NCBI GenBank assembly: GCA_021848825.1
Contig: JAJZTQ010000024.1
Location: forward strand, 3,036 to 42,208
Length of the DNA: 39,173 nt
Source of the DNA: Pseudomonadota bacterium
GTDB taxonomy: Bacteria > Pseudomonadota > Gammaproteobacteria > Burkholderiales > JABEVD01
Direction of reading: 5' to 3'
Shown here piece by piece: positions 25,357 to 34,255 of this stretch. Numbering within the stretch: position 1 is the stretch's first letter; each line of letters opens with the position of its first letter. The translations under genes and the position numbers were made by a program. The notes beneath the pieces are model-generated. The model saw nothing but the letters and a program-made list of their open reading frames with translations, did not search any database and was not told where the DNA came from.

Positions 25357-27431
25357 AAAACCTTCTGATCGAATTGCTGGTCGAGGAGCTCCCCCCGAAA
25401 TCGCTCAGGAAGCTTGGAGAAGCATTCGGCAAGGCGCTGGCCGACAGGCTGGCCGCAGTTCATGCGCTTTGCTCAGGCGAAGAAAAACTGCGGGTATTCG
25501 CCTCCCCCAGGCGCCTCGGCGTTCTGATCGGGAATGTGCTCGAAAAGGCCGAAGACAAGACCGAAGAAATCAGGCTGATGCCCATCAAGGTCGGGCTCGA
25601 CATGGACGGCAATGCAACCCCTGCATTGCTGAAAAAGCTTGCGTCCCTGGGGCTCACCGAAGAAGTCATGCCGACCCTCAGGCTGGACGAAAATTCCATA
25701 TATCTCGACCGGAAAAGGGAAGGCGCTACGCTTTCGGAAGGGCTCCAGGAATCGCTCGAATATGCACTGGAACAGCTTCCCATCGCGAAAGTGATGACTT
25801 ACCAGCTCGACGACGGCTGGGAGAACGTGAAATTCGTCCGTCCCGGACATGGGCTGATCGCATTGCACGGAAGCGACATCGTCCCCGTCTCCGTCCTGGG
25901 ATTGAATTCGGGGAGAACAACAGAAGGGCACCGCTTCGAATCGAAGAGAAAAAGTATCGAAATCAGGGATGCAGAAAGCTACGAGAATCAGATGGAACAG
26001 GAAGGGGCCGTGATTCCATGCTTCTCGAAGCGCCGCTCCGAAATCGAACGCCAGCTGATTGAAGCTGCGAACAAGGAAGGGTTGAAGCCCATCGATGACC
26101 CGGCCCTCCTCGACGAAGTGACTGCGCTCGTCGAGCGCCCCAATGTGCTCGCCGGCAGGTTCGACAAGGCTTTCCTGGAAGTGCCCCAGGAATGCCTGAT
26201 TCTCACCATGAAGGCGAACCAGAAGTACTTTCCTCTTCTCGACAGAAACGGGAAACTGACCGACCAGTTCCTGATCGTCTCCAACATCAGCCCCGAGGAT
26301 CCCTCGCTCGTCGTATCCGGCAACGAGCGCGTGGTTCGCCCGAGGCTTTCGGATGCGAAATTCTTCTTCGACCAGGACAGGAAGAAGAGCCTGGCTTCGC
26401 GCGTCGAGAGCCTCCGCAAGGTGGTCTATCACAACAAGCTCGGCAGCCTCGGCGAAAGGATAGAAAGGATCTGGACCATCGCCCAGGCGATAGGACTTGC
26501 GCTCGGAGGAGAGGCGCTTTCTTCGAAGGCTGCGGAAGCAGCGATGCTATCCAAGGCGGATCTCGTCACGGACATGGTGGGGGAATTTCCCGAACTCCAG
26601 GGCATCATGGGCAGATATTACGCCCTCCACGACGGGCATTCCCCCGAGATCGCCTTTGCCATCGAGGACCATTACAGACCCCGCTTCTCCGGAGACGATC
26701 TTCCGAGGAACGAAACGGGTACAGCGGTTGCGCTCGCCGACAAGCTCGAAGCGCTCTACGGTCTCTTTTCGATAGGCCAGACGCCGACAGGGGACAAGGA
26801 TCCCTATGCATTGAGAAGGCAGGCTCTGGGGATCGTCAGGATCCTGATGGAAAACGGCATCACGGTCGGCCTGGACGAGCTCCTTGCCATGGCTTCGAAT
26901 GCCTTCCCCGATGGCAAAGTCGTTGCTGAAGTTGCGAATTTCATCAGGGAGAGGCTCTCGGGGCTGCTGAAGGATCAGGGATACAGTCCGCAGGAAATCG
27001 ATTCGGTGCTCGCACTCGAACCCCAGGTACTCTCGGAGATCCCGGAGCGGCTGCAGGCAGTGAGGGAATTCATGAAGCTCCCCGAAGCGCAAAGCCTCGC
27101 TGCCGCAAACAAGCGAGTCAGCAACATACTGAAGAAGGCTGAGGAATCGCCGCGGGCATTCGATCCCGAATTGCTCCGGGAACAGGCAGAGAAGGAACTG
27201 CATGCGAAGATCGAATCGGTCATGCCTGTCGCGGACAAACGCTATGCGGAAGGCGACTATATCGCATCCCTGATGGTCCTCGCGGAACTGAAGGAGGCCG
27301 TCGATTCATTTTTCGACAAGGTCATGGTGAATGTCGAAGACGGCGCGCTCAGGATCAACAGGCTTGCATTGCTGGGGCGGCTGCGCGAAGGGATGAACAA
27401 GGTTGCGGACATTTCGAGGCTTGCAGCGTGA
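25353..27431 (+). CDS. glyS: Glycine-tRNA ligase beta subunit
   Basis: Beta chain of glycyl-tRNA synthetase, 692 residues. It begins [22 protein letters not shown], the usual N-terminus, and includes [39 protein letters not shown] (part), [22 protein letters not shown] and [16 protein letters not shown]. It has a C-terminal DALR-type anticodon region ([18 protein letters not shown]). The frame begins upstream at 25308, but the ATG at 25353 overlaps the glyQ stop and gives the family start. Its stop overlaps gmhB. Confidence 0.97.
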   Translation: MKNLLIELLVEELPPKSLRKLGEAFGKALADRLAAVHALCSGEEKLRVFASPRRLGVLIGNVLEKAEDKTEEIRLMPIKVGLDMDGNATPALLKKLASLGLTEEVMPTLRLDENSIYLDRKREGATLSEGLQESLEYALEQLPIAKVMTYQLDDGWENVKFVRPGHGLIALHGSDIVPVSVLGLNSGRTTEGHRFESKRKSIEIRDAESYENQMEQEGAVIPCFSKRRSEIERQLIEAANKEGLKPIDDPALLDEVTALVERPNVLAGRFDKAFLEVPQECLILTMKANQKYFPLLDRNGKLTDQFLIVSNISPEDPSLVVSGNERVVRPRLSDAKFFFDQDRKKSLASRVESLRKVVYHNKLGSLGERIERIWTIAQAIGLALGGEALSSKAAEAAMLSKADLVTDMVGEFPELQGIMGRYYALHDGHSPEIAFAIEDHYRPRFSGDDLPRNETGTAVALADKLEALYGLFSIGQTPTGDKDPYALRRQALGIVRILMENGITVGLDELLAMASNAFPDGKVVAEVANFIRERLSGLLKDQGYSPQEIDSVLALEPQVLSEIPERLQAVREFMKLPEAQSLAAANKRVSNILKKAEESPRAFDPELLREQAEKELHAKIESVMPVADKRYAEGDYIASLMVLAELKEAVDSFFDKVMVNVEDGALRINRLALLGRLREGMNKVADISRLAA

Positions 27432-27964
27432 AGCTCGTCATCCTGGACCGTGACGGCGTCATCAATTACGACTCCGACCAGTTCATCAAGAGCCCTGAAG
27501 AATGGAAACCCATTCCCGGGAGCCTGGATGCGATCGCCAAGCTCAACCATGCCGGGTACACGGTCGTGGTGGCGACGAACCAGTCTGGAGTCGGACGCGG
27601 CCTGCTCGACATGTCGACGCTGACGACCATCCACGAAAAAATGCAGAAAATGCTGCTTCTTGCAGGGGGAAGGGTCGATGCGATCTTCTATTGCCCCCAT
27701 ACCGCCGATCTGAAATGTTCCTGCAGGAAACCCGAACCCGGCATGCTGCTCGAAATCGCCGATCGCTTCGATACGGATCTGAAGGGGGTTCCTGCGATAG
27801 GCGATTCGCTGAGGGATCTCGTCGCTGCAGAAAAGGTCGGAGCGAAACCGATGCTGGTATTGACCGGGAAAGGGCGGAAGACGCTTTCGAACGGCGGCCT
27901 TCCCGAAGGAACGGAGGTATTTTCCGATCTTGCCGAGGCGGTTCGCGCCCTGGTCGAAAAATGA
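27428..27964 (+). CDS. gmhB: D-glycero-beta-D-manno-heptose-1,7-bisphosphate 7-phosphatase
   Basis: HAD-family phosphatase of 178 residues in the ADP-heptose pathway. The nucleophile motif is LDRDGVIN, with ATNQSGVGRG as motif II. The structural zinc loop CPH...CSCRKPEPGM is intact, as is the GDSLRDLVAAEKVGAKPMLVLTG region. The start is GTG at 27428, overlapping the glyS stop as GTGA. With gmhA and rfaE2 in this window, only the kinase (rfaE1/hldA) and epimerase (hldD) are missing for the full pathway. glyS-gmhB-plsC is a common betaproteobacterial order. Confidence 0.95.
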   Translation: MKLVILDRDGVINYDSDQFIKSPEEWKPIPGSLDAIAKLNHAGYTVVVATNQSGVGRGLLDMSTLTTIHEKMQKMLLLAGGRVDAIFYCPHTADLKCSCRKPEPGMLLEIADRFDTDLKGVPAIGDSLRDLVAAEKVGAKPMLVLTGKGRKTLSNGGLPEGTEVFSDLAEAVRALVEK

Positions 27965-28671
27965 TTTTTCTTCGATCCCTGCTTTTCGCACTGATCCAGG
28001 CCATCTTCACGCCTTTCTTCTCCCTCGTCTCGCTCCTCACCTTTCCCTTCCATCCCATGACGCGCTACAGGGTGATTTCGCAATGGGCGAGGATCATGGT
28101 TGATCTGGTCGGAAAAATCTGCGGCGTGAAATACAGGGTGGAAGGCCTCGAGAACATCCCGGATCATCCCTGCGTCGTCCTCTCGAACCACCAGTCGGCA
28201 TGGGAAACCATGGCCTTCCAAGTCATCCTCCCTCCCCAGGTATGGGTATTGAAGAGGGAACTGCTGAAGATCCCTTTCTTCGGCTGGGGACTTGCCATGA
28301 CGAGCCCTATCGCCATCGACAGGGAGGAAGGGCGAGCGGCGCTGAAGCAGCTGATAGAGCAGGGCAAGGACAGGCTCGAGAAGGGATTCTTCGTCATCGT
28401 CTTCCCGGAGGGAACGAGGATGGCTCCGGAAGAGACCGCCCCTTTCAGGATAGGAGGAGCCTGGCTCGCAACCCACACGAAAGCCCCGGTCCTTCCGGTC
28501 GCCCACAATGCCGGCTATCTCTGGGGAAAAAACGCCTTCATCAAGAAACCCGGCACCATCACGGTCAGCATAGGGAAACCTGTCGATACGTCAGGGATGA
28601 AGCCGAACGATCTCAACTCGAAGGTCGAGCATTGGATAAGAGAAGAAATGAGCCGGATCGGAAAGCCGTGA
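27961..28671 (+). CDS. plsC: 1-acyl-sn-glycerol-3-phosphate acyltransferase
   Basis: Membrane acyltransferase of 236 residues making phosphatidic acid from lysophosphatidic acid. The catalytic motif is NHQSAWE (His77 and Glu82, the H-x4-E version of Hx4D). Motif III is FPEGTRMAPEE, and the motif II and IV regions are LKRELLKIPFFGWGL and PVLPVAHNAG. An N-terminal hydrophobic segment (about 1-30) anchors it. The ATG overlaps the gmhB stop and the next gene starts at GTG within its stop. Confidence 0.94.
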   Translation: MIFLRSLLFALIQAIFTPFFSLVSLLTFPFHPMTRYRVISQWARIMVDLVGKICGVKYRVEGLENIPDHPCVVLSNHQSAWETMAFQVILPPQVWVLKRELLKIPFFGWGLAMTSPIAIDREEGRAALKQLIEQGKDRLEKGFFVIVFPEGTRMAPEETAPFRIGGAWLATHTKAPVLPVAHNAGYLWGKNAFIKKPGTITVSIGKPVDTSGMKPNDLNSKVEHWIREEMSRIGKP

Positions 28672-29342
28672 AGGTCATCAGGCTTTCCGGAAACGAAACA
28701 GCGTATATGCTGAAGCGGAGCGCAAGGCGCACTGTCGGGCTGAGGATAGACCCGAAAGGGCTGACCGTGAGCGCGCCTTTGAGAATGCCGGAAAAGGCGA
28801 TCGAAGCGATCCTGCTCTCCAAATCCGAGTGGATCCTGAGAAAAATGGATGAAGCCAGGCCCTGTCCTGCGCCGAAATGGCAGGAAGGCGAAAAGCTTCC
28901 CTTCCTGGGCAAGCATTACAGGCTTTCCATTTCCTCAGGAAAAAGGGATGTCAGGCTGGAAGGGGAATGCATCGCCGTATCATTGCCGGATGCCTCCAGG
29001 ACAAGGGAATGCATCGAATCCTGGTACAAGAGGCAGGCGCTCGATCTTTTCGCCGAAAGGATAGCGCATTACTGCCCGAAACTCGGCGTGGAGACGCCCA
29101 AACTCTTTCTTTCGAACGCGAAGACACGCTGGGGGAGCTGCAATTCGAAGCGCGAAGTCAGGCTGAACTGGCGCCTCGTCCTGATGAGCCTCCCCATCGT
29201 CGATTATGTCGTGGTGCACGAGCTTTCCCACCTGATAGAAATGAACCATTCCAAGGCATTCTGGGAAAAAGTGGGAAGCGTCTATCCCGCTTTTGACGCG
29301 GCCCGCAAGGAATTGAAGCATCGGTCGAGAGCCTTGTGGTAA
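28668..29342 (+). CDS. YgjP-like (SprT/DUF45) zinc metallopeptidase
   Basis: A 224-residue cytoplasmic protein with the YgjP/DUF45 signature HELSHLIEMNHSKAFW, a gluzincin-like HExxH with a downstream histidine. The N-terminal half has the family pattern YMLKRSARRTVGLRIDPKGLTVSAP, and the middle has SNAKTRWGSCNSKREVRLNWRLV. The start is GTG at 28668, overlapping the plsC stop. Physiological substrate is unknown. The gene follows plsC as in other betaproteobacteria. Confidence 0.93.
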   Translation: MKVIRLSGNETAYMLKRSARRTVGLRIDPKGLTVSAPLRMPEKAIEAILLSKSEWILRKMDEARPCPAPKWQEGEKLPFLGKHYRLSISSGKRDVRLEGECIAVSLPDASRTRECIESWYKRQALDLFAERIAHYCPKLGVETPKLFLSNAKTRWGSCNSKREVRLNWRLVLMSLPIVDYVVVHELSHLIEMNHSKAFWEKVGSVYPAFDAARKELKHRSRALW

Positions 29343-29343
29343 C

Positions 29344-29466
29344 ATGATGCCATTTGGAAAGGCGATGCGCATTCTCCTTCTTCTCCTGATGCTCTGCCTG
29401 CCCCTGGGAGGGTGCGGATTGAAGGGGCCGCTATACCTTCCAGACCACCCGAGCCAGAAAAAATGA
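29344..29466 (+). CDS. lptM: LptM-like small lipoprotein
   Basis: A 40-residue lipoprotein. A short signal peptide rich in leucine ends in the lipobox LGGC (Cys24), and the mature part starts CGLKGPLYLPDHP. This C-G-x-K-G-P-L-Y-x-P pattern is the LptM (YifL) signature. In E. coli LptM aids maturation of the LptD/LptE LPS translocon. The ATG at 29344 lies 1 bp after the metallopeptidase stop; ATG 29347 and 29365 are alternatives. The TGA overlaps the lysA ATG. LptM-like genes lie directly before lysA in many proteobacteria. It is easily missed because of its size. Confidence 0.88.
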   Translation: MMPFGKAMRILLLLLMLCLPLGGCGLKGPLYLPDHPSQKK

Positions 29467-30710
29467 ATCCATTCCAATACAGGAACGGCATCCTCCACCT
29501 AGAAGAGGTCTCTCTGGAATCCGCAGCAGCGGAATTCGGAACGCCCTGCTACCTCTATTCGAAAGCCGCCCTCGTTTCCTCCTTCAGGTCTTGTACCGAG
29601 GCCTTCTCTTCCCGTGACCATCTCGTCTGCTATGCGGTCAAGGCGAACTCGAACATCGCCATCCTGAATCTTTTCGCAAAGCTGGGAAGCGGTTTCGACA
29701 TCGTGTCGCTAGGCGAACTCGAGCGGGTCCTGAAAGCCGGGGGCGATCCTTCGAAGATCGTTTTTTCCGGCGTCGGAAAGCGCGAGGATGAAATGATTGC
29801 GGCCCTCGAAGCGGGCATACTCTGCTTCAACATCGAATCCGAGTCGGAACTGGAAAGACTGGAGAAGGTGGCGGGAACGATGGGGAAGATCGCGAAAATC
29901 AGCTTCAGGGTCAATCCCGATGTCGATGCCAAGACCCACCCCTACATTTCCACCGGACTCAAAGAGAACAAGTTCGGCATCCCCTATTACGACGCGATGC
30001 GCCTCTACACGAAGGCGAGCAAAATGGAGCATGTTTCGATTGCAGGCATAGACTGCCATATCGGCTCCCAGCTGACCGAAATCCCTCCTTTCGTCGAGGC
30101 GCTGGAAAAGATCCTCTTCCTGGTCGACGAACTGGCAAGGGAAGGCATTCCCGTCTCCCATATCGATGTGGGAGGAGGGCTGGGCATACGCTACCGCGAC
30201 GAGAATCCGCCTGAAATAACGGATTATGCGAAGGCACTGCTGGAAAAGCTGGAAGGGCGTCCGCAGAAGCTCCTTCTGGAGCCAGGAAGATTCCTGGTGG
30301 GCAATGCAGGACTGCTTCTGACCAGAATAGAATACCTGAAGCACGGAGAACAAAAGAATTTCGCGATCGTCGATTGCGCGATGAACGACCTGATGCGCCC
30401 CTCCCTCTACGACGCCTATCACGAAATTGCAACAATCAGGGAGGAGAATGGGGAGCCGGTTGTTTTCGAGATAGTCGGTCCGGTATGCGAAACCGGCGAC
30501 TTTCTAGGTCATGAAAGGAAGCTTGTCGCGAGAGAAGGAGACCTCCTCGCCATCCTTTCCGCCGGAGCATACGGAATGAGCATGAGTTCAAACTACAATT
30601 CGAGACCCAGGGCGCCCGAAATTCTGGTGGATGGAAACAAATGCCACCTTGTCAGGGAAAGGGAGAATTTGTCCCAGCTCATGGCACTCGAAAAAATACC
30701 GGGGAAATGA
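29463..30710 (+). CDS. lysA: Diaminopimelate decarboxylase
   Basis: PLP enzyme of 415 residues that decarboxylates meso-diaminopimelate to lysine, the last step of lysine synthesis. The PLP lysine lies in CYAVKANSN. Other motifs are FDIVSLGELERVLKAGGDPSKIVFSGVGK (part), CHIGSQLTE, HIDVGGGLGIRY, LEPGRFLVGNAG, VGPVCETGDFLG and GAYGMSMSSNYNSRPR. Start ATG 29463 overlaps the LptM-like stop. Its TGA overlaps the HDOD gene start. Confidence 0.97.
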   Translation: MNPFQYRNGILHLEEVSLESAAAEFGTPCYLYSKAALVSSFRSCTEAFSSRDHLVCYAVKANSNIAILNLFAKLGSGFDIVSLGELERVLKAGGDPSKIVFSGVGKREDEMIAALEAGILCFNIESESELERLEKVAGTMGKIAKISFRVNPDVDAKTHPYISTGLKENKFGIPYYDAMRLYTKASKMEHVSIAGIDCHIGSQLTEIPPFVEALEKILFLVDELAREGIPVSHIDVGGGLGIRYRDENPPEITDYAKALLEKLEGRPQKLLLEPGRFLVGNAGLLLTRIEYLKHGEQKNFAIVDCAMNDLMRPSLYDAYHEIATIREENGEPVVFEIVGPVCETGDFLGHERKLVAREGDLLAILSAGAYGMSMSSNYNSRPRAPEILVDGNKCHLVRERENLSQLMALEKIPGK

Positions 30711-31528
30711 TGAAGCTCGATCCTGAAAATATACTGAACAACATCAAGATTCCGCCAAGGCCGGCGACCCTCGTCGAACTGATGGAAGAGCAGAGGAAGG
30801 AAGATCCGGATTTCAAGAAGCTGGCCGGCCTGATGGGAAAGGACGTGAGCCTTTCCGCGGCGCTCCTGAAAACGGTCAATTCTCCCTTTTTCGGCCTGCG
30901 CTCGAAGGCGAGTTCAGCCCAGGAAGCCATTCATATCCTCGGCATGAAGAACGTCATGAATCTTGTTTCAGGATTCTCGCTGAAGAACGCCATGGGGAAA
31001 GCCGGCCCTTCCGCCGAACGGTTCTGGAGCATGACAGAATCGGTCGCCCTGGCTTCCGCCTATATCGCATCCAGGCTTCCCGGCATTGCAAGGGATGAAG
31101 CCTACACTTTCGGCCTTTTCCACAATTGCGGCATGCCGCTTCTTGAATCGAGATTCCCGGAATATCAGGAGAAAATGGGGACCTGCAGGAACCGCATCAC
31201 TTCCGTCGAGGAAGCCCATTTCAGCAGCAATCACGCCACGATAGGCTATCTGTTGACGAAAAGCTGGAACCTTCCTGACGAGTTGTGCAAAGCCACCCAG
31301 CGGCATCACGACCCAACCGTATTCGCAGACGGCGGATCGGGCAAGACCCCCACCCTGGTAGCGATAGGCATGCTCGCCAACAATGCCTACAGGACGCTCC
31401 ACAAGCTGGAAAACGAAGGCGGATGGGAAGAAGACAAAGAACTCGTTCTCGACTATCTCGGGCTCTCCGAGCTCGAATATCAGGATCTCATCGAGAGCAC
31501 CCACCAGGTCATGGGCGAAGCCGACTAG
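30707..31528 (+). CDS. HDOD-domain protein
   Basis: A 273-residue HDOD protein. The domain runs from about residue 15 to 210 (IPPRPATLVELMEEQRKEDPDFKKLAGLMGKDVSLSAALLKTVNSPFFGL in part, AIHILGMKNVMNLVSGFSLK, FGLFHNCGMPLLESRFPEY). The HD dyad reads H-N, as usual in HDOD domains, so no phosphohydrolase activity is expected. HDOD proteins act in signal transduction and often pair with GGDEF or chemotaxis modules. The ATG overlaps the lysA stop, a curious partner for a lysine gene. It converges on a second HDOD gene 20 bp away. Confidence 0.9.
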   Translation: MMKLDPENILNNIKIPPRPATLVELMEEQRKEDPDFKKLAGLMGKDVSLSAALLKTVNSPFFGLRSKASSAQEAIHILGMKNVMNLVSGFSLKNAMGKAGPSAERFWSMTESVALASAYIASRLPGIARDEAYTFGLFHNCGMPLLESRFPEYQEKMGTCRNRITSVEEAHFSSNHATIGYLLTKSWNLPDELCKATQRHHDPTVFADGGSGKTPTLVAIGMLANNAYRTLHKLENEGGWEEDKELVLDYLGLSELEYQDLIESTHQVMGEAD

Positions 31529-31543
31529 GGCGTCAACACGCCC
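31528..31543. terminator. Short hairpin between two convergent HDOD genes
   Basis: GGGCGT, loop CAAC, ACGCCC form a perfect 6-bp stem with a tetraloop, filling almost all of the gap between the convergent stop codons at 31528 and 31548. It is symmetric, so it reads on both strands. There is no T-run on either side, so intrinsic termination would be weak. It may be a bidirectional terminator or a stability element. Confidence 0.4.
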
Positions 31544-31547
31544 CGGT

Positions 31548-32834
31548 TCAGAATGAGATCGATTCCTTGATCCTGCTGAAGCGCTGCGCGGCAAAGAGGT
31601 GCGCGGCAAGCAGCCCGACGCTCGAAGGCCATTGCAGGAAATCGTCGGCACCCGCCCTAAAAGCCGAAATCACTGATTCGTCTCCCCCATCCTCCGACAG
31701 CACCAGCAGATAGGCCTGTTGACCCGAAGGAATCGCCCTCAGCGCCTTCGCAAAGGATACGCGCTCGACTTCCGGCGTCGAGATGACGACCTGGGGATCG
31801 GCCTGGATCACGAGCTGCAGGGCTTCTTCAATGTCCTGGCCGATCAGCACGGCATGCCCCATGGATGAAAGGGAATCGGCAAGATCGCCTCCTTGCCCTG
31901 CCAGGACGATCCTCATGGGCTGCAGTTCGGCTTCCTCTTTTCCAGGCAATGACGCCATCATCTCCTCGAAGCTGGGCAGCGTCTTTCCGGGCACATCGAG
32001 GATCTTCCCCCACTCCGCCCAGCTCGACATGGCCTCATTGCAGAGCGATGCGAACTCGTCCGGCTCCATCCCTATCTTCCTGGCCTCCCTGATGAGCCTG
32101 GACATCTGGGAGACCATCGCCCTCTCCCCCGAAAGAAAAGCCTCGGCAAGCATGTCTGAAAAATGCCAGAGCGTGCAGAGCTTGAATTCCCTGGATTCGG
32201 GCGAAAAAGGCATGGCTTCCGGATTATCCTGGTGGAGCGCAATGGTCGAAAATAGTGGGGGAAGCATCCAGTCGGAAAGAAGCAGCGAAGTCAGTTCAAG
32301 GTGGTCGGTCGAAAAAAGCGCCCTTTCCCTCTCTATTTTATCCGGGAGAGAAAGCCCCTGCCGAAGCAGATCCGAATAGGCTTCAGGATGAAGCGTGGCG
32401 AGCGCAAGCGAACCCACGTCGGAGAGCAGCGCGCCGATGAAGCATTCGTCCGCCCTTGCCGCCATCGACCTCGAGCAGAGAAGTTGGGCGACGATCGCCC
32501 TCGCCAGACATTTCGACCAGAACCTGGAATAATCGAAAGCCGAACATTCGCCTTTCCTGTTGCCGTTCAAAATGGAAAAGCCCAGCGCGATCTGGCGCGT
32601 GGCGGCCATGCCGAGCAGATTGAGCGCATCGGGGATCGATGCGATGATCCTGCTCCCCGCCTTGAGGGTATTGGCATACTTGATCAGCTTCCCGCTCAAT
32701 GCAGGATCTGCCTGAACGGCATGGCTGATTTCGGAAAGGGAAACATCAGGCTTTCTGGTGAGCCTGAATATCGAAAGCGCCACCCCTGTCGGGGATGGCA
32801 GCTTTCCTCCCGCTTTCAGTTCTTCGAGGTCCAT
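31548..32834 (-). CDS. HDOD protein with a degenerate C-terminal receiver domain
   Basis: A 428-residue protein. An HDOD domain covers about residues 12-210 (LPSPTGVALSIFRLTRKPDVSLSEISHAVQADPALSGKLIKYAN in part, ALNLLGMAATRQIALGFSIL, FIGALLSDVGSLALATLHPEAY). The H of the HD pair is Ser, a normal HDOD degeneration. The C-terminal 120 residues resemble a receiver domain (MRIVLAGQGGDLADSLSSMGHAV through FRAGADDFLQWP), but the phospho-acceptor position reads ISTPEVE with no Asp. It ends where some related proteins continue into GGDEF. AAGGAAG is a fair ribosome site. A TAGAAT word (32862-32857) could be its -10. Confidence 0.85.
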   Translation of the reverse strand: MDLEELKAGGKLPSPTGVALSIFRLTRKPDVSLSEISHAVQADPALSGKLIKYANTLKAGSRIIASIPDALNLLGMAATRQIALGFSILNGNRKGECSAFDYSRFWSKCLARAIVAQLLCSRSMAARADECFIGALLSDVGSLALATLHPEAYSDLLRQGLSLPDKIERERALFSTDHLELTSLLLSDWMLPPLFSTIALHQDNPEAMPFSPESREFKLCTLWHFSDMLAEAFLSGERAMVSQMSRLIREARKIGMEPDEFASLCNEAMSSWAEWGKILDVPGKTLPSFEEMMASLPGKEEAELQPMRIVLAGQGGDLADSLSSMGHAVLIGQDIEEALQLVIQADPQVVISTPEVERVSFAKALRAIPSGQQAYLLVLSEDGGDESVISAFRAGADDFLQWPSSVGLLAAHLFAAQRFSRIKESISF

Positions 32835-32895
32835 GATGGCTTCTTCCTTTCACCCGATTCTACACCAAAAGCGGGGCGCTTCATGCCAAATCCGG

Positions 32896-32901
32896 TATAA
32901 T
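32896..32901 (+). promoter_or_regulatory. Consensus -10 element upstream of miaB
   Basis: TATAAT is a perfect -10 hexamer 25 bp before the miaB ATG. The -35 region at 17-bp spacing is not recognisable, so an activator or a weak -35 is implied. It lies in the 92-bp divergent gap between miaB and the HDOD/receiver gene. Confidence 0.45.
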
Positions 32902-32926
32902 TATCTGTTTTCAGCAGGGCGCGCGC

Positions 32927-34255
32927 ATGGAGCCGAAAAAGCTCTACATCAAGACCTACGGATGCCAGATGAACGAGTACGACTCGGAGAAGATGGCCGA
33001 TCTGCTGCGCGCTGAATCAGGGCTGGAATGCACCGGAAACCCGGAAGAAGCGGACGTCATCCTGCTCAACACCTGCTCGGTCAGGGAAAAAGCCCAGGAG
33101 AAGATCTTCCACGAACTCGGCAGAATCAGGCTCATCAAGGAAAAGAAGCCGGATCTCCTGGTAGGGGTGGGGGGATGCGTCGCAAGCCAGGAAGGGGAGG
33201 CGATATTCAAGCGGGCATCCCATGTCGACCTGGTTTTCGGTCCGCAGACACTGCACAGGCTGCCGAAGATGATCTCCGAGCGGATGGCATCCGGCAGGCG
33301 CCAGATAGACATCGCCTTTCCCGAAATAGAGAAATTCGATTCCCTTCCCGAACCCAGGGCTGCAGGCGCTTCAGCCTTCGTGTCCATCATGGAGGGCTGC
33401 AGCAAGTACTGCAGCTTCTGCGTCGTCCCTTACACCCGGGGCGAGGAAGTATCCAGGCCCGTCCGGGATGTGCTGAGGGAGATCGAGAGTCTGGCAGGAA
33501 AGGGTGTGAAGGAAGTCACGCTGCTCGGTCAGAACGTGAATGCCTACAGGGGGATCACGGAGGACGGGGACGACGCCGATCTCGCCTTCCTGATCGAATG
33601 CATTGCCGCCATGCCTGAAATGGGCAGGATACGCTATACCACTTCCCATCCCAGGGAATTCACCGAGCGCCTGATCGCGGCCCATGCAAACAGGAAGCTT
33701 GCGAACCATGTCCATCTCCCTGTCCAGTCGGGCTCGGACAGGATACTCGCCGCGATGAAGCGGGGCTACACCGTGCTCGAATACAAGTCCATCATCAGGA
33801 AGCTCAGGGAAGTCCGCCCTGAAATCTCTCTTTCGTCGGATTTCATCGTCGGCTTCCCGAACGAGACGGAATCCGATTTCGAGGAAACGATGAACCTCGT
33901 CGCGGAGCTCGATTTCGATTCCTCATTCAGCTTCATATACAGTCAGAGACCGGGCACGCCGGCCGCTTCCATGCCCGACAATGTCCCATTCGAAATCAAG
34001 CAAAAGCGGCTTTCCAGGCTTCAGGCTCGGATAGAGGAACAGGCGGGCAGGATCAGCCGGGGCATGGTCGGCACCTTGCAGAAGGTGCTCGTGGAGGGGC
34101 CTTCGAGAAAGGATGGCGGCGAGCTCTCGGGCAGGACCGGCAACAACAGGACCGTCAATTTCAGGGGCAATCCGAGGCTGATCGGGCATTTCGTCGACGT
34201 GAAGATCGTCGAGGCGCTCCCCCATTCGCTGAGAGGCGAAGTCGAGACCCAATGA
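32927..34255 (+). CDS. miaB: tRNA-2-methylthio-N6-dimethylallyladenosine synthase MiaB
   Basis: Radical-SAM methylthiotransferase of 442 residues acting on i6A37 of tRNAs. The N-terminal UPF0004 cluster cysteines are C13 (YGCQMN), C50 (NTCSVREKA) and C84 (GGCVASQ). The radical SAM motif C158-x3-C162-x2-C165 is [13 protein letters not shown]-type RNA-binding end is present ([27 protein letters not shown]). The ATG has an AGCAGGG-like ribosome site. Its stop overlaps the phoH start. The miaB-phoH-ybeY order is conserved. Confidence 0.97.
   Translation: MEPKKLYIKTYGCQMNEYDSEKMADLLRAESGLECTGNPEEADVILLNTCSVREKAQEKIFHELGRIRLIKEKKPDLLVGVGGCVASQEGEAIFKRASHVDLVFGPQTLHRLPKMISERMASGRRQIDIAFPEIEKFDSLPEPRAAGASAFVSIMEGCSKYCSFCVVPYTRGEEVSRPVRDVLREIESLAGKGVKEVTLLGQNVNAYRGITEDGDDADLAFLIECIAAMPEMGRIRYTTSHPREFTERLIAAHANRKLANHVHLPVQSGSDRILAAMKRGYTVLEYKSIIRKLREVRPEISLSSDFIVGFPNETESDFEETMNLVAELDFDSSFSFIYSQRPGTPAASMPDNVPFEIKQKRLSRLQARIEEQAGRISRGMVGTLQKVLVEGPSRKDGGELSGRTGNNRTVNFRGNPRLIGHFVDVKIVEALPHSLRGEVETQ

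Noticed and set aside
25473-26432. 319-residue minus-strand open frame
   Set aside because: Antisense shadow of glyS; no motif, and glyS is clearly the coding strand.
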